A DNA stretch of 64,000 bases from Bagarius yarrelli (lineage: Eukaryota > Chordata > Actinopteri > Siluriformes > Sisoridae). The notes below the pieces were generated by a model, which was not told where the DNA came from, searched no databases, and saw only the letters and a program-made list of their open reading frames with translations. The position numbers and the translations under genes are program-made. Location: contig VCAZ01000120.1 in assembly GCA_005784505.1 (NCBI GenBank), positions 819,001 to 883,000 on the forward strand. The letters are read 5' to 3'. Shown one piece after another: positions 46,876-58,129 of the stretch; position 1 is the stretch's first letter; each line of letters opens with the position of its first letter.

Positions 46876-49564
46876 GTCCAGGAAGCTCTTGATTTCCTGA
46901 ACAACCCTGGTGGAGCAGAGCAGACCAAGTGTGAGCTAAATTCAGACTCAGAAGGAGGAAAAGAGCAGGAATTAAGGAGTTCCCAAGAACTGTGGAATGA
47001 CAAGGATGAGCTTTCAGCTCTTCTGGGGTTGGAACATCTTTACCCAGGATTGACTGCAGAAAATGGACCAAAAGAGACCCAATGTAATGTGGAAACTGGA
47101 GTAAAGCAACCCATTACCAAACTTAACACAGGAAACGAAGAACTGAATAGCCATCGCATTAACACGCACTGTGAAGAGCTAGCAAAAGAAAAACTGTCAC
47201 TCCCAATCAATGGTCTCAACACACAACAAGTACTCAGCACACAACGTGATAAAGGAACAGGAACCACAGGGAAAAAAGATGAAAATAAAGCAGGGGGGAG
47301 GAGAAAGGATGTCGATAAACCACACACTGGGACTATCTGCTTTTTCACAAAACACTGCAGAGAAACGTATCTAAATGTTGAAGGTTGCTCACAAAACACA
47401 GATTTGGTTACTTTAAGTGGTTCTGGCAACCACAACTTAGAGACACACAAAAATATCTACAGTAACTTAGACACACATCCTAATAGGTTGCACAATATAA
47501 AGGAAGAAACCAGGGATACGGGTATACAAATCTGTTCTCAGTATTCAATACACCATGAAACCACAAACAATCCAGATAAACCCGGTCCAAATGGTTTTAT
47601 AGACACAGGATGCATAGGATGCGTCCAACAAAGACATAACTTCAGGTCAGGTTGTGTAACTTGTATCAAGTCCACGTCAGCAGTGTGCAATGGAAAAACA
47701 AGCATCTACAAATCCGATGAACTTGACTTAAGCAGGAGTGAATTGAAGCAGAATCATCGCAATAAATCTTCATTGCACACGCATGCACATGAGAATGAAA
47801 GCACTAACACCTTGAGTGTAAAAGAAAAAGCACTGAACACTGCTGCGCACTGCAATGAGGCCCTCACAGTTTCTGGAGACTGGGATATAGTAAAGACAGT
47901 ATCACAGACCACTAAAAAGTCCTGCTTGACATGCCTTAATACATGTGATGCTGAGATAAGGACTCCTGGATCGGGTATCCACTTACTAAATTGTGAAGGG
48001 TCTGGCCTTCCTTCTTCATTAAACAGTAAAGTGGTGCTTGCTTGTTCTGAAGACACTGCACTTCAAAATAACCCACAAGATCACTTAGAGTCCATTTTTC
48101 AGCCATGCCACACAGACTGTCAGGATGCTGACAAAACCATTTGCTTGAATTCACCAGTCATTTCAACCAAGAACAAGTCCATTCTGTGTACTGGTGGAGG
48201 AAAAGAGTTTGTTTCCAGGGAGGACAGAAGATCCACATTAAAGGAAAAGGTTTGGGAAGATTCCTTCTTTCCTTCTACCCTCTCACCTCAATGTATGTTT
48301 GTGGAAAGACCTGTAGAAGGCATCCCCCTGCTCCAAATACCCTCCCATAGCCCAGAGCTTTTGATATCCTCCAGTCAATCCTGTGACAGATCGCATTACT
48401 CCCTTCCCACAGAAAAGACAATATCTGAGGAAGTGGACGATAGTTTATTTCCAAAACATGGACACAGTATAGAAGTTAAACTTGAACCATTCCATTCAGC
48501 CAAGTCAAGCCCATCTGATAACCGTGTCTTATCAAAGCCTGTTAAAACACAAACTCCACTGCTAACTGTTTGTCAGCCAACACATACTCATGAGCAGTGT
48601 GTCAATGTCCTGAATAATCACACACTCTTCATTGATTTTAAACATAAGAGAAGCATCGCCCTTTCCCAAGGGAATGCCAAAGAAGATAAAGGGGAATGTG
48701 ATCCAGGGCAAGAACCTTTTTCGGATGGTCCAGAAAGTGATTCTGGGGATAGTGATCAAATCAATTTCCTGGCTCTGACCTTTGACCAGAAGGAGAGTGC
48801 ACTTCAACAGGGCTTGTCCACATTAGATGGTCGAAACAAACAGTCAGATGGTTTGTTTCCTATAGGCTGGAGCAGTGAGGATTCTGCTGTCTCTGGGCTG
48901 GATGAGGATTTGGAAAGCATTTACTGTGACTTCTATTCAGCACTGGTAGAGAACCCTGGGCAACCTGACGAAGAAGAGCATTGTGAAAATGATAAATGTT
49001 TACAGTCTGAATGTAAAATAGATGTGGAACTGTACAATGACAAAACATGTCACACAAAGTCACATTTAATCCAGTCGGTTCCTAACAGTCTTGGTTTGTT
49101 TACAAACTCTGGACAATGCGGTCATATTTCTCACATACATACACACACTTCCCTCCCTAACTGTACACAAGAGACTGATTTGGACACTTTTAGCAGTCCG
49201 CCCCATCAACCATCTACTGAAAATCTGAAGACACAGAATCCACTAAAGCAGGACAAACAGAAACAGCTCTCCAGCTCGACTCAGATCAAATCTGGTAATG
49301 ACATCAGGAGCTGCGCAGAGAAAGAGGACTGTTCATTGTCACTTTCTGGAGTAACATCAATAAGCTACGCGCAATCTGAGATCCTGCTTTCTTCCCAAAA
49401 CCTAGAGCCTATTCCAGAGACGGACTGCTTCCTGGATAATGTTCTTAATCCTAATAATGACAGGAAAACAGTTAATGCAAAGTTTGGAAGTGAAAAAATG
49501 AAACCCACAAACCAGGAAATTCTTGGGGTTGCTTCTTGTGAGAGCAGTTTGACTGTATGCAAAG
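46876..49564 (+). CDS. arhgef4: Asef-family Rho GEF, large N-terminal exon A
   Basis: A single exon of 2689 nt (about 896 codons). The acceptor is 'ttggttttctgcag|GTCCAG' and the donor CAAAG|GTAACT; phase 0 in, phase 1 out. It begins VQEALDFLNNPGG. The product is polar, Ser/Thr/Asn-rich and low-complexity without a folded domain I can name, as expected for the long disordered N-terminus of ARHGEF4-type proteins. Cys- and His-containing phrases recur (for example GCIGCVQQRHNF, SCLTCLNTCD) but form no clear zinc finger. Assignment to arhgef4 comes from the phase-compatible downstream exons, not from this exon itself. The in-frame ATG at 46831 lies in the presumed intron. An upstream exon with the real start is expected. 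Confidence 0.8.
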
Positions 49565-50036
49565 GTAACTCTTACCATAAAACCAAAAAACATGAACTCC
49601 CTATTACATATTTTACCATATTTTGCCTTTGATAAATTTTGAACTAACTAGTCTATCAGACCAAATTAGTAAAATTGAATATGTTGGTTCATTTCCTAGT
49701 TGGTCTAATTTATCATCAAAAGTGTCCTAAAGTTTGATTCAAACAGACAAAATACTATATAAAATTTGAAAGCATTATATATAAAAAATTTGTTTAAAAT
49801 GATGAGTTATTTGTTTTTACAATGTGTTTGTCTTTACATCTTAAGTTCAATTCCATTTAGCTTTCCCACACAAACGACGCTGAACTTTTCAGCTAGCATA
49901 TTTAAATCAAATTGTAGCTGTTTAAATAAGTGCTTTTCCGATGCCAAACCACTAGAAGAACAATGTATAATAACAGTTAAACCACATCTAAGCACTTATA
50001 CTGTTATAAATATTGTTTCATTTGCTTCAACACCAG

Positions 50037-51340
50037 GAAAGTCTGAAGTCCAGCAACTCTCTCCTCCTTCAGACCTGCACGAGGATAAGTCCATACAGAA
50101 TGATGAAGGCATCTTAAAAAAGTGTCCATCCATGGGATATGTGGAGCTGGACACAAGCAGTGTTAATAGTGAGGAGCAAGAGGAGCACAGATCTCATCTT
50201 GCCGGTACTACTGTGAACTCACAACATTCAAAAAGTAAAGTTAAGCCTTCCAAATTCTCAGTTTTCTCCAAAATGCCCTCATTCAGACGGGGAAAAAGTA
50301 TAGCAAAAGATGAAAAGGTAAGTAGGGGTGACATTTCACTCAGGGATTCACAGGACAAAGGGGAGGACCTTCTTCACCTGACACAGGATGTGGGACAAGA
50401 CCTAGGGAGTCAACAAGAAAACTCTGATGATGAAGTCTTCTACAAAGCTGAGGCAGTAAATAAGCAACCAGTATTCCAGGGACATACAGAGGAGGAAGAA
50501 GAGGTCAATATCCAGGGGACAGAGGACACAGAGGTATTGGAGATGCCTCAACTTAAACAGAGCACAGGTAATGAATGTTTAAGCTGCAAGAGAAGCAAAA
50601 GCACAGAAGGCCTGAGCTTTCGCTTGCGTTTTGCCCAAGCTCACAAGTCTCTGTCAAGCTTATTTGAATCTCGTACCATGGATAGACACAAAGAGTTTTT
50701 AGAATCAGATGATACACAAAACAAGCTTTCCTGGAGGAAGCAGAAACGGACAAATGAGGTGGATCTTTTAAGGCGTACAATGTCAGTGCCAGACCCAGGC
50801 AAAAATGGAAATAAAGCTATGCAGCGGCATACCGATCCACTTAGCAAACGTGGTGTCCTCCGAGACGGAGTTAGCACATCTGTGCAGGACAAAAATCCAG
50901 GTAGTCGCAGTAGAAGGTGCTTATCAATTACATTTATTGATCCTTCTTCAGCCTCAACTACCAATGACTCTGTTCTTAATTCACCTATGGCCCCACTAGC
51001 TAATCAGCTGTCATCACTAATTTCCAAAATGCCAGAGAGCAGTGAAATTCCAGAATTGCCCATGAGACCAATGAGTCCCAAACCAAGCAGTCCAAGGTCT
51101 GCAGGGCAAAAACAGCGATTCCGCTACCCCTCTTCACGGGCAAACACTCTTTCAATGATTATTCTTGGCCAGGGTGTCAGTGTTTCAGATCCTCCTGAGA
51201 GACCAAGGTCCCTAAAACCTAAAGTAGGACGTCAGGATTCTCTCAGCCCACTAGGTGCCAGTGACCACCTGGACGATGAAAGCACATACAGCCCTGTCTC
51301 TATCAGCATTATTAACTCTTCTCAAGACAAAGAATTTGAG
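50037..51340 (+). CDS. arhgef4: Asef-family Rho GEF, exon B
   Basis: 1304 nt, from acceptor 'ttcaacaccag|GAAAGT' (phase 1) to donor TTTGAG|GTAAGT (phase 0). The join with exon A reads ..LTVCK-GKSEVQQLSPPSD. It contains a basic patch, KVKPSKFSVFSKMPSFRRGK (exon residues about 65-90), an acidic stretch (EEEEEVNIQGTEDTE) and Ser/Pro-rich segments (MRPMSPKPSSPRSAGQKQRF), consistent with phospho-regulated disordered linker. These regions precede the APC-binding and SH3 domains in Asef proteins. Inside lies a near-perfect extra donor, AAAAG|GTAAGT, at 50317/50318, also phase 0; its use would drop exactly 341 codons. The frames after 51340 are intron. Confidence 0.85.
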
Positions 51341-52777
51341 GTAAGTCTGCGTCATGCCACAACATTTCGGTAGTACTGTTACTTTAGTTTAGTTAGTTAG
51401 TTAGTTTCCACACTTTAAAAAATACCTTGTGCAAGGCAATAAATTAGGCACACTTAAAAATCACAGCTTAGCAAGTAGCTTATATATTTTGCTATATTTC
51501 GAAACATTTTTGTTTTAATTTCCTACTATTCTTAGCCTTAGGCATGAAGTATAGTTTCTAAGACATTGTCTGGGCATAGAACTGCCCAATAGAATCACTT
51601 CTTTTCCCTGATTATATATAACTAATTATAATGCCAAAACACCAAAAAATGTAAAAAGGAAAAAATGCATTGACCTTTAGTGGCAGAATTGTAAATGTTG
51701 TGTCATGTTTAAAACGTCAGGAATACTGCCATCTAGAGGCGTTTTTGCAAACAGTGCAGTTAGATCAAACTGCTGATTTATTCCAAAGACCACCAGGCTT
51801 TAATTGCTGAGCCCCATAGCCCCAAAGTGCTAGGATGTATAAATGAAATAATCGTAAGTTCCTCTGGATGAGAGCGATGGCCAAATTCTATAAACGTAAA
51901 TGTCATGTAAATAAACAGGTTCCATGTTTAAACCAGTTTATCTGAACTGTCTAAACTGGTATATCGTTGTATTTGATTATTTCTGTTTGCTTTTTTGTTC
52001 ACACTGTAATTTCTCTAAAAATTGAAACACCTTCTAACATAGAAACGCATCAAAACTAAGGGTACTGGTGGCTTGAATGGGTAAGGTGCTGCGTCGTGAT
52101 TTGGATGACCAGGAAGAACAAAGTTCAAGCCCCATTGCCACCATTTTTCAACTGTTGAATTCTTGAGCAAGACCCTTAACCCTTCCTGCACCGGGGACAC
52201 TGTTTCATAGCTAACCACAATTTTCTTAGCGCGGATATGTGCTATAGACAATAAGGGGGACCCAACCGACAAGAGGGATTCAGAAAGCTCTGTGGGGGCT
52301 CTTATTTTCATAAGTGTTTAGCAGTGACCATTAAAGAGAACAATCATATTGCTTATTTTCTCCATGATCCCCTGGTTGACCAAAAAATTTGTAAATTTCG
52401 GGGTCACAGTGGAGCAATACTGAAAACACGAAATGCAGAAAATACCAAAAGCGATAATATCATTACATGTGAAGGGACCCAAAATATTTTTTGGGGAAAA
52501 GGGGGTCTGAGACAAAAAAAGGTTGGGAACCACTGCTGTAGAGTTTATGTGACAAATAAGCTCCTTTAACAAAAGATTTTTTTAAACAGTATTTTCGAAG
52601 AACTGGTTTGAATTGTTGTCATTAAGAAATAAACTATAATTAATAAAACATCATATTTGTTTAATTTAAATCATTAATTAGTTATGTTAACTCTTAACTT
52701 ACTAATGCCTGGAAATTACACAATCATGTTTTACCCAAGCTGACGCTGCTAATCTGATGATGCTTGTTATGAAACAG
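51341..52777 (+). other. arhgef4 intron with SINE remnants
   Basis: Holds a SINE-A tail at 51770-51910 ('cctctggatgagagcgatgg'), a SINE of the 10430 type at 52065-52290 ('ggcttgaatgggtaaggtgc', 'caagacccttaacccttcct') and a DNA-element end at about 52340-52545 ('aaaggttgggaaccactgct'). Confidence 0.7.
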
Positions 52778-53047
52778 CCTGGAGTATCGGTGAAGTTATT
52801 GCCGGCAAGTCCTCGTCTACCCAGTCACTCTACACTAATAAACATGATGAACAGTCCTCCTTCTGGATCGTCCAGTCTCAGCACCAGCTCCAGATCCAGC
52901 TGCACTACAGCCCTACCCTTAACTATGGAATTACATAGACACTTTTTTAGGGATGATCTGTGGCTCGAGGAACAGAAGAAGCACCAGAGAAGGCTAACAA
53001 GAGGAGCAGTGATAGGAGGCACTCACCCACTTGAGAAGCTAGAGGAA
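52778..53047 (+). CDS. arhgef4: Asef-family Rho GEF, exon C (DDLWLEE motif)
   Basis: 270 nt, phase 0/0. Acceptor 'gttatgaaacag|CCTGGA' (weak pyrimidine tract), donor GAGGAA|GTAAGG. It encodes PGVSVKLLPASPRLPSHSTL at the start, a Ser-rich middle, and RDDLWLEEQKKHQRRLTRGA near the end. Human ARHGEF4 has the matching VDDLWLEKTQ..ERRLHIGAV just before its SH3 region, the strongest single link to ARHGEF4 rather than SPATA13. The weak acceptor suggests possible exon skipping; skipping would keep the frame (90 codons). Confidence 0.82.
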
Positions 53048-53434
53048 GTAAGGGGTCATGTCTAATGGAGCAAACATCTCTGTGCTTAGTTTAGTTCTCT
53101 TTTTCACTTATCTTTGTGTTTCCTTACAGAAAAACGAATTGCCATTTATCTTTCAACACTTCACAAACTTTCCTCTTCTTCTGTCCTTAACAGTTTTTTT
53201 TCCTTCTTTGCTTGCAGTCTGCATTATTATGTTTTTTTTACTAATCAAGATCTTTGGGTTGGTATGCTTGTGTTGCAGTTTGTTAGTTTGTTTGTCATGC
53301 TTAGTCCATCTCACCCCACAGAGTTCCAGCCCAGTACTTAAGCCAGAAGTGCAATGTGTGATTTCAGCAATGTTTTTATTAGCAAGCAGCTCACACAGTA
53401 CAAGTACAAGCATGTTATATACGATCCGATTGTA

Positions 53435-54075
53435 ATGATTCCACTGAGGCGAGACAGAGTTATAGAACCAAATGATGCAGTTTACTTACTTACACAGTGA
53501 CCAACCAACAAACTTAACTTGACATGAACAGACTGGAATACTAAGCATGACACTGACAGACTCACCGCAATGGTACACGAACAACAACCCACAAAACAAA
53601 GGGGCTATACACACACAAGACTAACAGAAAACATTTACATCTACAGCATTATTGTTAAGGGCCTTGCTCCGGGGCCAACAGTGGTGGTTTGGTGGAGCTG
53701 GGAATCAAACCCACAATCGTCGGGGTGGTAGTCCAACACCTTAACCATGAGTCACCACTTCCCATACATTAAATGGACGAGGAGACCGGAAGATATGGAG
53801 GAGACAGGAACACATGACCAAACAAACCAACAACACAATGACAGGGGAATCACGTGACAGGAAACGGACCGGAAGCATGCAAGAACAGAACAAACATGAA
53901 CTCAAAACATAAACGTAATTAACAAGCCGATAACAAAACTTAAAACATGATAAACATCAAACATAAAAAAACAAGGAACATAACTATATAATGCATAAAT
54001 ATACTTTACTATAAACATGAAGGAAGTTAAACCATAAACCTTACGCCGATAGTAAAACTGCAGCTCGACTGCTAA
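53435..54075 (+). mobile_element. Unclassified interspersed repeat, copy 1, with nested SINE-A
   Basis: Runs from 'tgtaatgattccactgaggc' through 'cttgacatgaacagactgga' and 'caaaggggctatacacacac' to 'cttacgccgatagtaaaact'. It is interrupted at about 53635-53765 by a minus-strand SINE-A ('ccttgctccggggccaacag'). Copy 2 is at 54843-55312 in the same orientation. Class unknown. Confidence 0.8.
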
Positions 54076-54432
54076 CATTATTTGTAAACAGGTGGAAAAT
54101 CCCAAACCCCAAACTGTGTGGTTATTTTAGAACTCGACTGTACTGTATGTGGCTAATGGTTATTGCGGATAGATTAATAGCTATAGAATTAACCTACCTA
54201 CCGACTAAATAGCAGAAACAGCTGTGGTTTAATAATGTGTGTTGTTAAGTGGGACCACGGTTCCTTTTTTCTTTTTTTGAATCAACTTTACTAGTTTTGG
54301 TTACTTTAACAAGCTACCAACTGCCTGCAAGTGCACAGACATCTGCACAAATTTTCACTTCATAACATATCCAGTATATATATTACTGTGACATCTGTTT
54401 TTGTTCACAATTTGTCACCTCTCTTCCTTCAG

Positions 54433-54556
54433 GTGAGGACTCGGTTGTCTCCATTAAATGGGCTTCCTGGACAACCAATCAGAAGTCTAAGCTTCTCCCA
54501 CAGCACCCCTTTTGGACTGGACTGTCTCGACTGGAGACGACGAATGTCCTCCCCGG
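54433..54556 (+). CDS. arhgef4: Asef-family Rho GEF, exon D (FSHSTPFGLD motif)
   Basis: 124 nt, from acceptor 'ctcttccttcag|GTGAGG' (phase 0) to donor CCCCGG|GTGAGT (phase 1). It encodes VRTRLSPLNGLPGQPIRSLS then FSHSTPFGLDCLDWRRR and SSPG. Human ARHGEF4 has a similar-length segment ending ..PLSQSAPTGL..MGWPEHTPG, and human SPATA13 has FTFSQSTPIGLD, so the family is clear. The neighbouring DDLWLEE exon tips the choice to ARHGEF4. The next exon, expected to encode the acidic stretch before the SH3 domain, is beyond the window. The exon sits between two direct copies of an interspersed repeat. Confidence 0.85.
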
Positions 54557-54679
54557 GTGAGTGCTGAGGATTTACTTTTATTTTTTTATTTTAAAGCATC
54601 ACTTATAGCCCATAATTTTAGTTTTTTTCTATTCTGGTGCCTGTAGCTGGTTGTATATTTGTAGATGTTTTCAGATACA

Positions 54680-54930
54680 TAAGGTATAAAGTTGGACTGA
54701 TACCTGAAAGCTCAGGGTTCGTTTTCCAGTACCACCAACTTACCACTGTTGTGCCCCTGAGCAAGGCTTTTAACCCCCAACTGCTCAGTTGTATAAATGG
54801 GATAAATGTAAGTCGCTCTGCTTAAGAACGTCTGCCAAATGACTTGACATGAACAGACTAAAATACCAAGCATGACACTGACAGACTCACCACAATGGTA
54901 CATGACTAGCAACCCACAAAACAAAGGGGC

Positions 54931-54966
<36 letters not shown>

Positions 54967-55375
54967 AACACACAAGACTAACAGAAAACACATTAACTGG
55001 ACGACAGACACCTGACCATAATAAGAAACACATGACCAAACAAACCAATGACACAAGGACAGGGAAATCACATGACAGGAAACAGGACAACGGAAATAAA
55101 CAAATGCAAGAACAGAAAAAACGTGAACTCAAAACATGAACATAATTAACAAGCCAATAACAAACATAAATCATGAAAAACATCAAACATAAAAACAAGA
55201 AACATAACTATATAAAGCATAAATAAACTTTATTATAAACAGGAAACATGAACATGACTAAACATGAAACAAGGAAGCTAAACCATATAACTTACGCCGA
55301 TAGTAAAACTGCATAATAAATGGGATAAATGTAAGTCGTTCTGGATAAGAATGTCTGCCAAATGCCATTAATATC
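54680..55375 (+). mobile_element. SINE-A followed by copy 2 of the interspersed repeat and a second SINE tail
   Basis: SINE-A at 54680-54842 ('tcagggttcgttttccagta', 'gcccctgagcaaggctttta'). Then 54843-55312 is a direct copy of the repeat in intron C-D, from 'cttgacatgaacagactaaa' to 'cttacgccgatagtaaaact', containing (CA)n at 54935-54962. Then comes another SINE-A tail at 55318-55375 ('gtcgttctggataagaatgt'). The repeat appears to have landed inside a SINE-A and duplicated its tail, or to have carried a tail with it. Confidence 0.8.
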
Positions 55376-55747
55376 ATGTAACTGTAATGAACCTTATTAT
55401 CTAGAGCATTTAACTACTTATATTAATTTTAAATAAATACATTGCTTATTTCCCACGTCAATGGTTGCTAACTAGTGGAACTTAAATAAATAGTCCAGAT
55501 TAAATGAAAAAAATTTTGGAAAATATTTGTGTTGTCGAATAGGGCCTGCAATAGCGTAGTTTAACCAGCGTGACGGTGTAGCAGTAAACTGTCATTCAGT
55601 GCCTAATAGAAGACACTGCATGCATAACAATATGTTAAAATTTAAACAGCAGCAGCTTGAGAAATGCAATAAACAAATAAATAACGGAAAGAATGACAAA
55701 ATATAAAACATGAAATAAATCTAAAATATATTTATACAAGTAAAAAG

Positions 55748-56100
55748 TAGGGCCGTCAACGTTAACACAATAATGCATGCGATTAATACAAAATCCTTAT
55801 CACGTAAAAATTATAACAAAACTAAACACACAATTAACATATATTGCATCCAGCAGATGGACTAGTTTTTGGAAAGTGGAAGTCCACTTTGCATATTCTC
55901 CCTGGAAGCCCAGGGAGAACATGCAAACTCCACACAGAAATACCCCTGCAGGGGAATTGAACCTAGGACCTACTTGCTGTGAGGCAACAGTGCTAAACAC
56001 TAAGCCACCCTGCTGCCCTTAACTAAATAATTGTTTAAATAAAAAAAAAAATTAATTCTAAATAATTGTCTAAATCTGTTAATCAATCATTGAAATAACT
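55748..56100. mobile_element. MITE-like sequence with minus-strand SINE-B head inside
   Basis: 55748-55800 ('gccgtcaacgttaacacaat') resembles ends of fish hAT-like elements. 55890-56022 is a minus-strand SINE-B head ('ctgcaggggaattgaaccta', 'aacactaagccaccctgctg'). Confidence 0.6.
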
Positions 56101-56526
56101 GCTGTCCAATTATAAAGACATTTTTCTGTAGCATCACAAAGTCTGAGTCAGTTTTAAGTCAGTGTTGTCAGTGTAATGTTGACAGACTACCAGCAGGAGG
56201 CAGCTTGAACTGTGATAAAGCTTTGCATGATATCAAATCTACACCTAAACTCAGCAGGCAGTAAGGGCTCATTGATTTCTCAATGGAAAACAGTGGACTG
56301 AACCCTAAACCTTTCCACAATGCAATGGACAGCTGACATGTCTAGAGAATTTTTTTCAAGGAAGCGTTAGTTCTGAAAATTTGACCGTACCGCCCTCACG
56401 CAGATATGTGAATGTTTTGAGGTCCTCAGAGACTGCCACATTTATTGCTTTAAGGCTGTGAGCAACTAGCAGTTAAATAGGCTTTATCTTCCATTAAGCT
56501 TCATCTTTCTTTTGCATGGTGCATCT

Positions 56527-56732
56527 GTACCAGGAATGTCCAATCTCGGTTCTGGAGGGTTGGGGTGTCCTGCAGAATTCAGCTCCAACCCTAATTAAAC
56601 AAACCCAGGGTTAACTAATCAAGATCTTGCTAGATGTACTTGAAACGTACAGGGGTAGGTGTGTTTGATTAGGGTTGGGATCGTTCTCTGCAGGACACCA
56701 ACCCTCCAGGACCAAGTTTGGGCATGCTGTCC
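56527..56732. mobile_element. Palindromic MITE, copy 2
   Basis: Terminal inverted repeats: 'ggttctggagggttggggtg' against 'accaaccctccaggaccaag'. Inside, 'ccaaccctaattaaacaaac' is mirrored by 'gtgtttgattagggttggga'. Same family as 6051-6215 and better preserved. Confidence 0.85.
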
Positions 56733-57511
56733 CATAAAATACAGAATCGTAGCGTAGAGGATTAAAAATGGCGCCCTGTTTGGAATCAAAGGTCGTCCCA
56801 TATTTTTAAGTTGTGCAGCATTCTTGCAATTCATCCTACCCGCATTCTCAGAATACTTGTACAATTCTTTATGATCAGCGCGAGTGAGAAATAATCACTG
56901 CCATGGTGGCAGCCCTAGTCTCGGTACACGGGGAGTATCTTGTGTCAGTGTGTAGGATGTCAAGGATATCACCATATAGATGATTAGCCTCCATTCCTAC
57001 TACGTCTGGAGTTTCTAAGAGATATTACTATCCAGCACTGGGAGAGAAAGTGCCTGCAGAGGGTTTTGTTTTTATTAGAAAGGATCTACAAGACACTGGA
57101 TCACATTTCTAGTTTGCATTATAATATATAATGATGCCTCCAGTGAGTGTTTATGTACATAAGAAGATATGAGCTGCATCAATCTTTAACTGTACTGTCA
57201 TGAAAGCGCCATGAAAGCGATGCCAAAAAAGGATTGGGATTGGACAGAGACAGAGGCAGGAAATGCCATCATTATAGCTTCCTGTGTGACAATCCAAAGC
57301 ACTAGGGCTTTATCCATTACAGCCAGGTTTCAGCAGGAGAGAGAGAGAGATGAAAAAAGGACAAGCGAAGGGGAAAAAACAAGCTGCTTTCAGTACCACT
57401 TTAATGCATTTAGTGGCACTTTTTCATCTCCCGAGTTCCCCCTCAGAGTACCCCCCACCCGATGAATGCTGTGCTGCTATGGGAAGGGAGCAAGAGCAAG
57501 CAAGCGTGTGA

Positions 57512-57517
57512 GAGAGA

Positions 57518-57583
<66 letters not shown>
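57512..57583. repeat. (GA)n tract upstream of alternative first exon
   Basis: About 70 bp of nearly pure GA, ending 140 bp before the ATG at 57724. It may lie in the promoter or 5' UTR of the short transcript. Confidence 0.95.
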
Positions 57584-57589
<6 letters not shown>

Positions 57590-57723
57590 AGCTGCAGATC
57601 CTACAGCAGAAAGGCTGTTGCTAGTGACCAGGCAGCTGTATTAGCCAACACTTCCTCACACTCAACACACACCACACTTTCGTTGAGATCACAGAAAACA
57701 GGAGTACACACTTGTGTGCTGCC
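57590..57723 (+). promoter_or_regulatory. Probable promoter/5' UTR of the short arhgef4 isoform
   Basis: It lies between the GA tract and the alternative start. A purine-rich tract is followed by unique sequence ('gcagctgtattagccaacac'). No TATA box or clear initiator was identified. The role is inferred from the exon it precedes. Confidence 0.35.
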
Positions 57724-57925
57724 ATGCGCACCCAGCAGGGCGGCGCTGAGGGCTCAGTGTCCTTTCCCAGGGGTAGTTGCGGCAGTAGCAGTGGCAGTTC
57801 AGGCTTGTCACCTGGATCGGATTCGGATGCCAGTCTCGGGCCTGGAACTTACACTGGGTATGGGGGAACCTTGAGGGGCATGTTGTCTCGATACTGGAGC
57901 CTCGAGAGCCTTCACTCCACTACGG
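57724..57925 (+). CDS. arhgef4: Alternative first coding exon of the Asef-family Rho GEF
   Basis: From the ATG at 57724 ('gctgccATGCGC') to donor TACGG|GTAAGA at 57926, 67 codons plus one base. It encodes MRTQQGGAEG, a Gly/Ser-rich tract (GSCGSSSGSSGLSPGSDSDA) and then GGTLRGMLSRYWSLESLHST. It exits in phase 1, exactly as exon D does, so either can splice to the same downstream exon. No acceptor precedes it, which suits a transcription start. Short ARHGEF and Asef isoforms with private N-termini are well known; this particular sequence I cannot match by memory. Codon use and Gly/Ser bias look genuine, and the frame closes soon after the donor. Confidence 0.65.
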
Positions 57926-57993
57926 GTAAGATAAAAAATATCAAATGTATAACCTCGTTTAGTTTACTATAGTACAACTAAATTATATTTACC

Positions 57994-58040
<47 letters not shown>

Positions 58041-58129
58041 TAATAACAGCAACTACAACTACTATATAGTAATACAGTTGTTCTGTTCTGAATGCTCACT
58101 ACTTGTGTTTTGCCCAAGCTGGTCATGTC

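Noticed and set aside
47040..47450. 136-codon minus frame inside arhgef4 exon A
   Set aside because: Shadow of the plus-strand coding exon, which has splice sites and a much longer frame.
49766..50036. Frame upstream of exon B, beginning MKALYIKNLFKMM
   Set aside because: AT-rich intron; the acceptor at 50036 joins in phase with exon A, so these codons are not expected in the mRNA.
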